Assembly (NCBI GenBank): GCA_949316495.1
Contig: OX439005.1
Location: forward strand, 43,088,682 to 43,152,681
Direction: 5' to 3'
Origin: Amphiduros pacificus
Lineage: Eukaryota; Annelida; Polychaeta; Phyllodocida; Hesionidae
DNA: 64,000 bases
Part shown: piece after piece, positions 50,193 through 62,642 of the stretch
How the letters are laid out: the number at the start of each line of letters is the position of its first letter
How positions within the stretch are numbered: the stretch's first letter is position 1
Translations under genes and position numbers: made by a program
The notes under the pieces: model-generated
Database searches by the model: none
Told to the model about the DNA's origin: nothing
Seen by the model: the letters and a program-made list of their open reading frames with translations, nothing else

Positions 50193-52595
50193 TTGTCAAG
50201 TTTTTTATTATTTTTATTTTTTTGTCAATATAAAGGGATCCTATTAGAATGAACCAGGGCCGGCCACCTTGAAAGATTGGAGTCTGGTCGATACTTAGCC
50301 GGCCAAGAGCTGGCGACGTTAAATTGGTAGGAACAGAAGGGAATAACATAAGGCAATCAGGAAGCATGTAGCAGATGACAGGTCCTACTGTCCCGTAATG
50401 GAACACTTTGCCTTTCAGTTATAGCCAGAGAAAAGCTCCAAGAAATCCTGCTCATTCAAGCCTTAAAGTAACTAGCGATTGTGACTGGCAGCATGTACTT
50501 CTAGCATAAAAGTTTCATTCTGCAGAACCCTTGTGGAATGAGATTGTTCCTTGGGAGAGGGATAGATAGGAACTTCTATTCAATTTCCATATTTCTAATA
50601 AGTTTTGAGGCTTGGGTGGCAATCTCAGCCACGACTTTAAATGTCGCTTGGGGACTGGTCACATAATTGTGAAGAGGTTGCTTGGTCATTGCATATCCAT
50701 GTATCACAGGAGACCCGTCCAGACTGAAAAGTCCATCCTATAATGGTGTCCAAGGGCACAACGTCCTACAAAATCCTGATGACTGAGCGATGATCCGGTA
50801 AATGTCAGAGGGAAATGTCAGCGACCTGTGGGGATCAATATGTCCAGGATGCCACCTTGATTGAAGGAGTGGGTGCCAGACAAATGGCAGGAAGACTGGA
50901 TGCAAAGGAGCAGACGACATTTCTTGATGCACCCTCAGGAATTTGCACTTCACTTTGGCTGCCAGCGTCGCTGAACAAATGGTAACCAATCACACTGCTG
51001 ATTTACCACTTGGGACTAATTATTGTGCCGGTAATTTGGGGACTGATTCATTTGTGGAGTTGAGATCTAACAAACTTAACGAGGACCGGCATTCTGAACG
51101 TGTACATTCCATCACTGATAATCGCATAATAATCAATAGCTTTTAAGAAGTTTGATAAAATTATTGCATTAAAATGTTATTCAGTATTCGCCAGTGTCTC
51201 ATCATCTTCTAATTTTCACACAATGAATCTGAAGGAGGTGCTTGACTTTTAACAGACACCATCTCAGGATAAAACCTTGCATTCAAAATCATAGACCACA
51301 AATGCCCTTCTGTATCCATTTTCTTCACAAAAGTGCAATTTTTGGCCTTACTTTTTATTTGAGTGTATCCTTTTTGATGCCATCTCATGTGTTTTGTGCA
51401 TCCAGGTGCTTCTGAAAAAAGCTTTTTTCCTATGTTTTCATCAAGAGTTTAATGGTTAACATCCTGCAATATTTACAGGCATTAACACTCACCAGGTGGG
51501 GTAATGGGTCTAACTTTTTCATGTAATGGAAATTTCCTGACAAGATACTTGATGCAACAGGCGTAGAAATCATATTTAAAACGGAGGTAGCAGAAACTAG
51601 TAATCGCCGCAAATCTTTTCTATTAAATCTTGCGACATGCATGTCAGTCTTATACAAATTATTTCAAATAGGTATATTGCATAGAATCAGATCCCAAAAC
51701 TTAAGAAATCAAGATTTGTGCTGCACAGTATATATCTAACCATGCTGTCAGTGCGAGCTCAATTAAAATATAAATGGTAATCAGAGATGACAAGATATCC
51801 AGATGTAATACTAAACACAGCAATGAAAGTAATATTAAACACATATGTGGCCTGTACAGAATACAGGGATGGTATGAATGGTGTTGAATTTAATATGTAA
51901 CAATATGATATCGTGCAAACAACAAAAGTGTTGACACCATATTCACGCTTTGACCATCGTAGGCAGGTAAATGTAACATGTTTACCTTCCAGTGAGGTGG
52001 GTCATAACAAGTTGCAATATACAAAAACAAAACTTGCTTTTTATGTCTATTTGATGTTATCCCACTTTGGTGAAGGCTTTGCCAAATAAAAGACTCTTCA
52101 AAGGAATAGAATATGCCAGGATGTTGATAGTGTTCTGATGGCTGTGTGACATGAGTTCCTGTGCTATATTAATATAGCCCCATATAAGTAACATGTGTCA
52201 CATTCCTTACATACCACAAAGACTTGCCTTGTCTGACCATATCACAACTGTCGTCTCTTTCATATGATACATTTCTATGTCTGCTCTTCTTCCTGTTACA
52301 TTTCCTCCACCTTTAGCCATTCCATCATGAGGTCTTCTATCTACTTTCTACACCCCCAAATCACACGGCCCTCAGTTCCCACAAGATTAACATGCTGTCT
52401 TAATTAGGTCCTCATATCTTTTAGGTTTATCATGTCACCACAGTAAAGTTTTTCACTAAATCAGTAAGAATGTTACTAAATATATTCTTGACAGTAAGAA
52501 GAAATATAAAACATGTATAAAAACTAGATGTTATAGTTAACATTGAACATACATACAGAGAGAAGACAATCAAAAAGCTTTTGGAAAATTCTTAC

Positions 52596-52664
52596 CTTGG
52601 GAACCTTTGCATTTTTCCCTGTTCTGGTATCTCGTATGAGTGCCACATCCAGACAATCCATTTC
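52596..52664 (-). CDS. PLCB1: Phospholipase C beta (PLCB1-type), internal exon, end of PH domain
   Basis: A 69-nt exon (23 codons, phase 0 at both ends) reading EMDCLDVALIRDTRTGKNAK then VPK. The acceptor is a T-rich tract ending TTTTTCAG and the donor is AAG/GTAAGAA. From memory the human PLCB1 segment is [20 protein letters not shown] then PK, so the spacing and the D-x-R-x-G-x-x-A-K-x-P-K pattern match. In PLC beta this is the last part of the N-terminal PH domain, which helps place the enzyme at the membrane. The whole enzyme cleaves PIP2 into diacylglycerol and IP3 downstream of Gq. The exon joins in frame to the one at 13491-13351. The preceding exon, expected to carry a D-P-x-G-F-F-x-Y-W motif, was not found in the remaining 11.3 kb and is probably outside the window. 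A sister PLC beta isoform is the main alternative. Confidence 0.9.
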
Positions 52665-55424
52665 CTGAAAAATACACCAAATACAAATAAATAAATGATC
52701 TAGAACATGAAAAATATTTCATTAACAACGACAACAAATGCATGCATTTTTTAGCTAATAGGTGTGTTAGAAGGGCCTTTATATTGGTTTAAGTGCATTT
52801 TAACTAACTGAATAACAAGATTGCACCAACTCTGGAATAAAATAAGCATTTTATATTTGTAAATAAATGCAAATATTTGCATATTCCACAAATCAACAAC
52901 ATAAGTCCTGTGAAAATCAAACCACATTTTGCAGCAATCCTTCAATATCGTGTTTAATAAAAAAAAATGCACACTTGTCCATTCAACTTTATTAAAGGCA
53001 ATATGACCTTTTTGAATGCTTCTTTTTCCTATCTTTTGGCCTGGTATAAAGCTAAACCATATTGGCAGATATTCAACAGTACTCTTTTGTGCAATATTCT
53101 ACTTGACCATTTTGCTTGTTTCTCAAACTTAACTTTTAGCTTGACATGCCACTTGACTATTTTCTTTGACACTTAATTGTGGGATGTAAGTTTTTATTTG
53201 ACTAGTTGTATATAAATCTATTCCATAAATTATATTGACCTAATAATGTCAGGGAATTTAAAATATTTGAATCAGAGCATCAATCTGGTCCAGTTTAATG
53301 GCGGAACTTATTTGATATTAATATCACCACCTTTCCAACAAAAATGAAAGTATGAAACATCTCTAAAACAGAATCAAAAAAAGAAAAGTTTCTTTTTTTA
53401 TCTGCTACATTCAATATTTACATCCGTTGCCTCATCTGGGCCTATTAAGAGGGTATCAAGGAAGAGCAGGTCGCTCGTTCCGGAGTTACTTATAGCTTGA
53501 CATTCCCCTAGATGAAACAGTTCAGCCTGACAAATGGACACAAAACTGCATGGCTGATTTATCAAGTTGTGGACAGTATTGCTTGCCACGGCCCATATTA
53601 GCTGCCTCAGCACCGTTTATGACGGGGCTCAAGTATTCCTCACCGTCTGATGAGGTGCTCTTACTACCTTTGACATTCCCCGCCAAAGCAAAGATGGCCA
53701 TGACAGTGAAAACACCATCACTGATAGTGATGTATACATACATAAAGGATAGGAGCAAGCCATCTTTTGCTTATTCAGGATTTAATAGACGTTGCTATTT
53801 TCCAGCTTAGCTGACATGATTCTTAATGTTTTTGATATTTTTCCTGCATGTGATAGTGCTTGCATATTATATTTCATAATATGTTGCTCATATTTAATGT
53901 AACTTATTACAATTTTCATGAAATTTATTTTGTTTTTTTATGTCTTTCAAAAAGAGGCAACATTATTTGTGTTAATATTTGTTCATTCAAAAGTTGCATA
54001 AACACTTGAAATTAGAAACCGAAAAAATGTTTTAACTGGATTCAAACTACAACCATATTCAAGGCACTCATTGTATCATAATAATCATCATTAAAATACA
54101 ATACTGATCCATGTGGTACACCTAGGCAGCAGACGATAGCGCTGGTATTAAGTGTAGAGTGGTGGTGATTTACGGCACGGATTAACAGGAAGGGGCTGGT
54201 GCTGACCTCTGGTGGTGAACTCTGGTGCCTTCATCACCTTGTTCAATCATGCACAGCAGAACAAACGATCCTACCTATATCCCCCGCATACCAAGTACCT
54301 AACATCCACCCAGACCCAGAAGTCTAGATTCCCTTCTCCTCCCCAGATAACTCACAGAGAAGAGTATTTACAGAAAGCTGGGAAATAAGTCTGGCTGTAG
54401 CTAATACTTCTGACTGCTGCATGTTAGACTTATCACACACCTTGCAATAAAAAGAAAAAATAACACCCTATAGCCTATCAATAGAAGAGTGATATTTGTT
54501 CTGTCTTCACATTACCAATTCCCTTACTTTGATACTTCAACTGAAGATAATAATAAATCATCACACATCACTCACTTTGTTTTTAAAACTGTAATTGCTA
54601 AAACTATTATTTTCAGAATATGAATGAATCTACTTGAAATTTAAAATAAAAATAAGAACTAGGTAATTCAGCAATGGAAGTTAAAATATAGCAAGATCCT
54701 GCATACAGTATTTAATCTGTTCAGTTGAAATTGATTAGCCTGAAAATATCAAACAGAGTGAATATCTGTTTGCATGTTTACTTCAACATCAAATGTTTCA
54801 ATGTGATATTTTACACTCAAATTGTTTGATGTCATGATAAATACAGGCAATCTCAAGTGTGCAAGTGCTTAAACGCAGATTAAATAAAATGACAGAAACC
54901 AATTATTCTATCACTGTAATCAAAGCAAATATGATGACTTGCATGATTTCATCTACATTAAAAAGGAAAACTTCAAATGGCAGCCCATAATTAAATGCTT
55001 TCTGACAAAAAGCTTTGAATATCACATTAAGGATGATTTTCAAGTCTATATAGACACATCTTTTAATTTATCAAATTCATCAAAATGCTCTCGGAAATAT
55101 ATGGCTGACTGTCTAACTGAGTTATATCATTTCTCTTTATCAAAATAATTGGATAAAAAATAACAGCTGAATTAGAGTATACAAGCATGAAGATTTTCCC
55201 TGTCTCAATTCTTAGGACATGCAGTATTTGTCAATCTACTTTCCGTCGTGTCTAAATATCTTGGACAGGTAGACATTCATCCGTTTCTGTCTCAGTATAT
55301 TTTAGACAGAATGTCTGAATTGTGTTCCTTTTATTCTGCTTGAATGTCTCAACATCTCAAAGATTACGTCTCCTTGCCTGTGTTTCCTACCAGTTGAGGA
55401 CAAAGGGCAGTCACATCTGTCAGA

Positions 55425-55690
55425 GTTTGACAATGGCTTATTCTTCTTACCTATCACACTGCTTGGTATTTCTTGCCTTATATTTCATATATTTGATATC
55501 TGTATAACTGACATAATTCTACCAGCTTGGAAATTATCATTGCAAAAATACTGACGAGTTTGACAAAGGCTTATTGTTCTTACCTCTCACACTGCTTGGT
55601 ATTTCTTGCCTTATGTTTCATATCTTTGATATCTGCTGTATAACTGACATAATTCTACCAGTCAGGACATTATCATTGCAAAAATATTGA
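55425..55690. repeat. Tandem duplication of about 132 bp
   Basis: GTTTGACAATGGCTTATTCT and the following 110 bp, including CACACTGCTTGGTATTTCTT and CTGACATAATTCTACCAG, recur immediately downstream from about 55558 with roughly 10 percent differences. Two copies only. Confidence 0.93.
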
Positions 55691-56439
55691 AGAGTATCTT
55701 ACAAGTATTTTGTTTATATCTGCATATCATGTACTATCTGAATCTCTACAACTGTGTATCTAGGGAAGACAAAGGGTTCACGGGCATATTACGGTAAGCC
55801 ACAAACATTGAATGATAATGGACGAAGCCATGTGGTAAATTGTAAGCAATCGCATCTCTAGTTTCTGAACAGATTATGAAAACTATGACCACCTGAGATT
55901 TGTCATTTCTGGGTTTATTTGATGAAAAGATAAGAGAGAACAATTCAAAATTTAGTATTTCCAGTCCGCTATGCTTTTTTTCGTAAATGTATCCTTGCCA
56001 CCTGTTACCAGTATAATTAAACTCTATATGTGTAAAGGAATCTGTAATTCTGGTCTATAGAATCCATATAATCTACCATCATTCCATAGGCTTTGCTTCC
56101 ATTTTCAGTCAAGATTGCTCCGATTGTCTTTAACATGTTCAAACCCTTGCTATGTTTGACACCCTTCTATTTTCAAAATGAAGATTATTAGAGACTTTTA
56201 TTGAAATAAAAACAATGAAAATTCTTTCTTTTTAAATACAAATATGTGATTTTAATCACATTGGGTAGATTTTCTTCACAACAACAAGCCATCACCCATG
56301 ACAACCAACATTCAAAGAGAGTCTTATACGAGTCCGCTAACTGCTGCATCAATGATAATAACAATAATCAAATGTATGCAGCTTTTGATGGATGCAGGTT
56401 TGGTGTAGGTGTTTGACCACACCCTATGAAGCTGCTGAC

Positions 56440-56640
56440 CCCACCCACCATAATTACAGCCCAGCTATCAGTGTTGATCCAGGACAGCCGCAAAGTACCC
56501 ACAGCCCTCCTCCGAGACCCTTCCCGTAATTAGGCCTCTCTCTCACACAGGGCTAATGGCCACAGCTGTAATTATCTCCACCTTGTATTGAGCAAGGTCG
56601 GACACTGACAGCAACTCCTGATAGCTAAACAATCTTCTCC
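56440..56640. other. Candidate intronic enhancer rich in homeobox motifs
   Basis: Within 200 bp there are CATAATTACAGC, CGTAATTAGGCC, GGCTAATGGCC and CTGTAATTATC, with TGATCCAGGACAGCC and CCACCTTG nearby. It is less AT-rich than its surroundings and not coding in any frame I checked. Confidence 0.3.
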
Positions 56641-58259
56641 GTACACCCCTAATAAAACAAGCCTTTCCTTTCGCTCAGCGCTACTCAAGAATTTCAACAG
56701 CAGCAACAGTCTGTGGGGTGGCATAAACGAAAGCTGCTGAAATCTAAAATGGTGTAATCAGTCTGCCTGAAGCCTTGGGGGGTCTCCATGATATCAGAAA
56801 CTGTAGAACTCCACAGTCACTAATAACCTGTCATTAATGAGTCTCAAATTTAGCTCATAAAATCTCTGATCACACAAGAGTAAGGTATATAAATCAGTCA
56901 AGGAATTACCATCTAATACATAGGCACACTATGATATATTATTCATAAAGACTTGTTCTTTTTTCAAAATTAAGAATGGAATATTATATAATAGCAGGTT
57001 GAGATAATTATAAGTAGATCATATGTAGATAATTATTAATAGGCCTCTCACTGCCTTCCCATGTGTAAGGCTGTTATTTTCATCTGGAAAACCCAAATCA
57101 TTATAAACCATTTCTCTTTTCTGGGTAGATTTTTTGCTCATAGGAATGCATTCTTTTGACTTGTCTTATTATGCAATATGCAGTTTAATGTTTGCTAACA
57201 TTCCTTTCTACATTCAAGTTTGTTCTGGACAATATGTGGAATAGATTGGTGTATTTAATTAACTTGATATCAGGCCTCCACCACACATGAAATTGGACTG
57301 AAAAATAGAATATATAGAATAATCTGGATATATCAAATGGACTTAATATATAGAATAGTCTGGAAAGATCAAATGGACATGATTTTAAGAATAAAGAAAA
57401 AATAAAGAATAAATCAAGTCCATACTTGATTTAAAAAATACAATATTGTATAAGCAGGCCATTAATCAGGCTTAAGTTACAATTCCCCCCCCCCCTTATA
57501 AATAATGAGTTTGATAATTATGCCTCTTAACATAAAGACTTCCTGTGGTAAATGATATGATGAGTGTAATATCCAATCATTAAATCTTGTTCTAAATTTT
57601 AAACAACTTTAGAAAACAATATTAGACTGAGAACATTGATATTTGACGATTCCTTGAATATTTTTCCACAGCAAGTTGGTTTTGGTTTCTCTCAAAATAG
57701 GTTACCTTTAGTTTTAAAGTGCTTGTTAAATAATTGGTAAATTTTATAACAAGTGAATAAATAGTGAGGTATTGGTTACTGGTGAATAACAGGTGAAAAA
57801 CTGGTGAATAACTGGTGAATAGATGTATCCCATTTCCCTCAGATCCTGTTTGATTAAGGCAACCTAAACTCATGACTGGTTTTTCAAGACCTCTTAAATA
57901 ACTGACATCAGAGAGAATTATCACATGCATATTATCACATTTCTCACCCAAATAATTGACTAAATTGAGCAATTCATAGGCCAACATAACTGTTCTGAAT
58001 TAACAAACAAGGAATCACATGTGATTCATGTCTCTTACTATGCACAAATCTCTTACTAGCATATCAAGTAATATAATGATTTATTTGTATGTTCCTGAAT
58101 CATCTTATCAGATCAAGTAGAATAATTCCTTCTCGTGACATTATTTTTGTCTCAATCAAGCTTCAGTGAGTAAAAGAAAGAGTTTATTATATGACTGTCT
58201 TCAGCCAATTTGGAGGATATGGGCAATACTTTTTACATATTTTGTTAATTCAAAAATCA

Positions 58260-59490
58260 TGGAGAGGACTTTTATCTGTGACACTGGCTCTGAGAGGTAT
58301 GGTGTCACAGTCAGAGGCTCTGATAGGTATGGTGTCACAGTCAGAGGCTCTGAGAGGTATGGTGTCACAGTCAGAGGCTCTGAGAGGTATGGTGTCACAG
58401 TCAGAGGCTCTGAGAGGCATGGTTTCACAGTCAGAGGCTCTGCGAGGTATGGTGTCAAAGTCAGAGGCTCTGAGAGTTATGGGTCACAGTCAGAGGCTCT
58501 GAGAGGTATGGTGTCACAGTCAGAGGCTCTGAGAGGTATGGTGTCACAGTCAGAGGCTCTGAGAGGTATGGTGTCACAGTGAGAGGCTCTGAGAGGTATG
58601 GTGTCACAGTCAGAGGCTCTGAGAGGTATGGTGTCACAGTCAGAGGCTCTGAGAGGTATGGTGTCACAGTCAGAGGCTCTGAGAGGCATGGTTTCACAGT
58701 CAGAGGCTCTGAGAGGTATGGTGTCAAAGTCAGAGGCTCTGAGAGTTATGGGTCACAGTCAGAGGCTCTGAGAGGTATGGTGTCACAGTCAGAGGCTCTG
58801 AGAGGTATGGTGTCACAGTCAGAGGCTCTGAGAGGTATGGTGTCACAGTCAGAGGCTCTGAGAGGTATGGTGTCACAGTCAGAGGCTCTGAGAGGTATGG
58901 TGTCACAGTCAGAGGCTCTGAGAGGTATGGTGTCACAGTCAGAGGCTCTGAGAGGTATGGTTTGTTAATTCAAAAATCATGGAGAGGACTTTTATCTGTG
59001 ACACTGGCTCTGAGAGGTATGGTGTCAAAGTCAGAGGCTCTGATAGGTATGGTGTCACAGTCAGAGGCTCTGAGAGGTATGGTTTGTTAATTCAAAAATC
59101 ATGGAGAGGACTTTTATCTGTGACACTGGCTCTGAGAGGTATGGTGTCACAGTCAGAGGCTCTGATAGGTATGGTGTCACAGTCAGAGGCTCTGAGAGGT
59201 ATGGTTTCACAGTCAGAGGCTCTGAGAGGTATGGTGTCAAAGTCAGAGGCTCTGAGAGGTATGGGTCACAGTCAGAGGCTCTGAGAGGTATGGTGTCACA
59301 GTCAGAGGCTCTGAGAGGTATGGTGTCACAGTCAGAGGCTCTGAGAGGTATGGTGTCACAGTCAGAGGCTCTGAGAGGTATGGTGTCACAGTCAGAGGCT
59401 CTGAGAGGTATGGTGTCACAGTCAGAGGCTCTGAGAGGTATGGTGTCAAAGTCAGAGGCTATGAGAGGTATGGTGTCACAGTCAGAGGTG
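58260..59490. repeat. Minisatellite, 30-bp unit with higher-order duplications
   Basis: About 38 copies of TCTGAGAGGTATGGTGTCAC plus AGTCAGAGGC. A unique leader, TTTGTTAATTCAAAAATCAT plus about 28 bp, occurs at 58241 and again inside the array at 58961 and 59083. A marked block (GGCATGGTTTCAC, then GTGTCAAAG, then a 29-bp unit with GGGTCACAG) occurs near 58412, 58681 and, in part, 59200. Both strands give long open frames because the unit is ten codons. Confidence 0.97.
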
Positions 59491-61940
59491 AATGAATGCC
59501 AATGGTTGAATCAAACACTGTAATTCTTTTTTAAAGTTTGTTATTTTTATCTGTATTAGAAGAGTAGTTATTTGTCTCAAGCTTGAAAAAGAAATAATGG
59601 ATTGAAATAAAACCATTTCTTTGTGACATCCTTCATGACAATTCATTAACCTGCATTTGCAATACTGACTTTGTGGCACACACATGTCTGCAAATACATG
59701 TAATGTTGGGAAATGCAAGTAAGTTGAATTCAGAAGATTAGAAGTGAAAGCCGTGTTCATTAATTTTGTAATTTAATAAGGCATAAAAAGTGAATAAACT
59801 CAGATGCTCCACATCCAGCTGGCCCTTACACAAGCAGTCTTCAACCTTATGGCACATTGAGCTATGGAAAGACAATACACTGTTTTTGTTCCACCTATCA
59901 TTGGTAACTTGTAACCTTAGCAACACGTTTTATTGTAAGACCTGCCCTCTGTTGTGTTTCCCTTAGCTTCTAAAAATGCTCGATATAAGTTACAGGGGCA
60001 AAACACTCATCTCATGTTGCTGGAAATCTCTTCTCTTTGCCTTGGAAATCTGCCAGTCTTTCCTACTATTTTACTTGAAAGAGATACAATTTCTTTGCCA
60101 AAATCCCGTGCAAATCTGCCAGACACGTGTTTGAATCTCAGGGCATGAATGGTTGTGTTTCACATGTTACTCTGTCCTGCCCTTGCACAATGACTGTCTA
60201 CTTTCACTTTATTGCCAAAGCAGATTTAACAAATACATCAGCAGAAAAAAACACTCAATATTGCATGGAGGCATGTCTGACCTAACCAAACTGCACGTAT
60301 TTGAAGAGCTCCACTTCCACATCCTGCCAGTGTCAGTCTTCTGACAATGAGACAAAAATGACTGCATGACAGGCACCATGCTGTCATGAAGGCTGATCAA
60401 TATGTAAAGCGTCCTTTTCTTGCAGAAACATCTGTGATATGTTTTCATCTGTTCATCAATATTCCATGTATAAAGATTTGTCGTACTGCAAATATTTTGA
60501 TCAATATTTCATGCAGAAATACCGAAAGTGCTGTCATACATGTATCAAGGTCGAACATTTTTCGATGGAAAAACCTTTATATCCAAACAAATGTAGTAAT
60601 AAATGTAAATTCGACCAAAACTACTTCTGAATTATTAAAGACATCCAAAAAGCTTTGCTTTCAACAGTTGTTCATATATTAGTAGAAGATTAGTATGTGT
60701 TGACTCACAAGGCTTATCACAGAGTAAACAAGGAGCCTTACGTGTTCCACTTGGTTTTGATTGACTGCTGTGCAGATGTACAAGGTGTCGAGTGACTTAG
60801 CAGGCAGGCCGTCTGTCAGAACACTGCCAACTATCATTGCCCTTATCTCTCATGCTGGACATCCCCTAGAAAAATATCTGCACTACTCGTGACAGGTCAG
60901 GATTACCAGGCTGACTTGCCATCTTTCAAAATGTCCAAAATGTCCAAAATGGGCTTGGCACTGACCTCAGGTGGGAGCCATTTGATGACAGACTTCAAGC
61001 TATTAAGCTTCTCAGCATGCAAGCTAAGATAGTAGATATTTCTCTTGCAATCAACTTTTGAAAGATATATCATATTTAGCCCATAAAAAGATCAATGACC
61101 TTGGGCCCCCAATAGAAACGCTATGACTTTTTAACTTCTATAAAAGGGATGTGTCCATATGACCTCCATAATAGGGCAATGACCTTTCACCCCCTGTACC
61201 TACAAGAGGGCATTGGCCTGATGGAATGATTTTATACTCTTATAAAAATACAATGAATTAATTACGCTATCAACTTTGTTTTTGTGTCCATTCCATTTTT
61301 TTTTCCTTTGGTACATTAATAATAAATATGATAATTTGTGGACATATCGTCCTCATATATTCCCAGTTGTGTTTAGGATGCAAGTGCTTCCTAAGCCATC
61401 AGGTGTGAAATTGACTCTGCAATATTGATGAAGCAAGAAAGGTACGGAGTGTTCCGATACGCTCAGATCCAATTACAACAAAGGGCTATTAGTCTGATTG
61501 GTCTGCACCCGATATCCTTGGCTAACCCACTGCCTGTACAAGACTAATTATCCAGAAAAATCACTTGTGGCTGAGCCTGGCATTTTATAGGGCTTCTCTG
61601 CTTTCCCATGAAAGGCTCCTGACAGATTTCAATTATGAATTAGAGAGCGTCTTTCAGACTCCCCAGAAAACCCTGAACAATTATTAAATGCACATAAAAG
61701 ATGGCACAATGTAACTATTCACTACAGTCTTCAGGAATTCTAAGATAAAAATCGAAACATTTAGTGCCAGGATCAATCTTGAAACACAATAGAAAAGCTA
61801 TGCTGTGAAATATATAGTCCTCTTTTCCTCTTTTGGAAATTATATTTCTCTCCCAGATTGTTTAATCTGCTGAAAAATGTTTATCATAATAACTGTCTTT
61901 GCCGTGACCATTCACCATCTTTTAATCCATCTGCTTATCA

Positions 61941-62040
<100 letters not shown>

Positions 62041-62607
62041 GTATGTTGCATAAAAAGAAATAACATGGACTTTCGCATTTGTGAATCCAGTTGATCGTTG
62101 TGCTGCATTATGGGTATCAGAAGGTTCGATATATTTCGTTTGCTCCATAAACCAAATTGCCAAGTTTACAATCACATAAAATAGACACTCAGGTTTGACA
62201 AAACTGTTGGCAATTGCCACATAAACAAACTTTGTTGTGGTAAAACAATTGGTTTTGTAACCACAATCGATTGGCAGTTAACTCAGTCTTAACGCCCAGT
62301 GCCCAATCACAAAATCGGCAAATCACTCAAAAAACATTCATACAGTTATCGCCAAGTTGGCTGAGTGGTCCCAAGTATCGGCTTTTTTTCTGTGGAAAAC
62401 AATTTGTGCTGATCAAATGTGGAGCCTTTTGTGTGAGATTTCACACCGTTGCTATTGATCTGTGATTGCCTCCTGTTATTGGCAGATTTATGAGTGGCTG
62501 ATCTTGAATACCTAAGTGCTATAATAGAGCTATATTTCAGGCATGCTCCATCGGGCTGCCAAAGGGAATCACTATTAAAATGTGCTACTTCATCAACCTT
62601 TATGTCG

Positions 62608-62610
<3 letters not shown>

Positions 62611-62638
<28 letters not shown>
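62611..62638. repeat. Poly-T run
   Basis: 28 consecutive T followed by AG. It could be the tail of a minus-strand retroposed element, but no recognisable body lies beside it. Confidence 0.95.

Positions 62639-62642
<4 letters not shown>

Larger units (their letters stand above)
13492..52595 (-). other. 39.1-kb intron of the PLC beta gene
   Basis: The interval between two matched exons, bounded by GTAAG at its 5' end (52595) and TTTCAG at its 3' end (13492). It is phase 0. It carries most of the repeats in the window: about fourteen minisatellites, the 4.7-kb transposon, a foldback element, a LINE tail and one SINE. No other host exon on either strand could be supported. Where no separate entry is given (for example 13492-15230, 22330-25840, 31465-32750, 43030-45800, 49263-50030, 50195-52595) I see only AT-rich, non-coding sequence without clear structure. 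Confidence 0.85.

Noticed and set aside
58166-59523. Open frames with a ten-residue GSERYGVTVR-like period
   Set aside because: A 30-bp minisatellite whose unit is a multiple of three. Both strands are open.
62345-62420. tRNA-like sequence with GCCAAGTTGGCTGAGTGGTC
   Set aside because: The A-box resemblance is good but there is no B box and no cloverleaf beyond the D arm. At most it is a degraded tRNA or SINE fragment.
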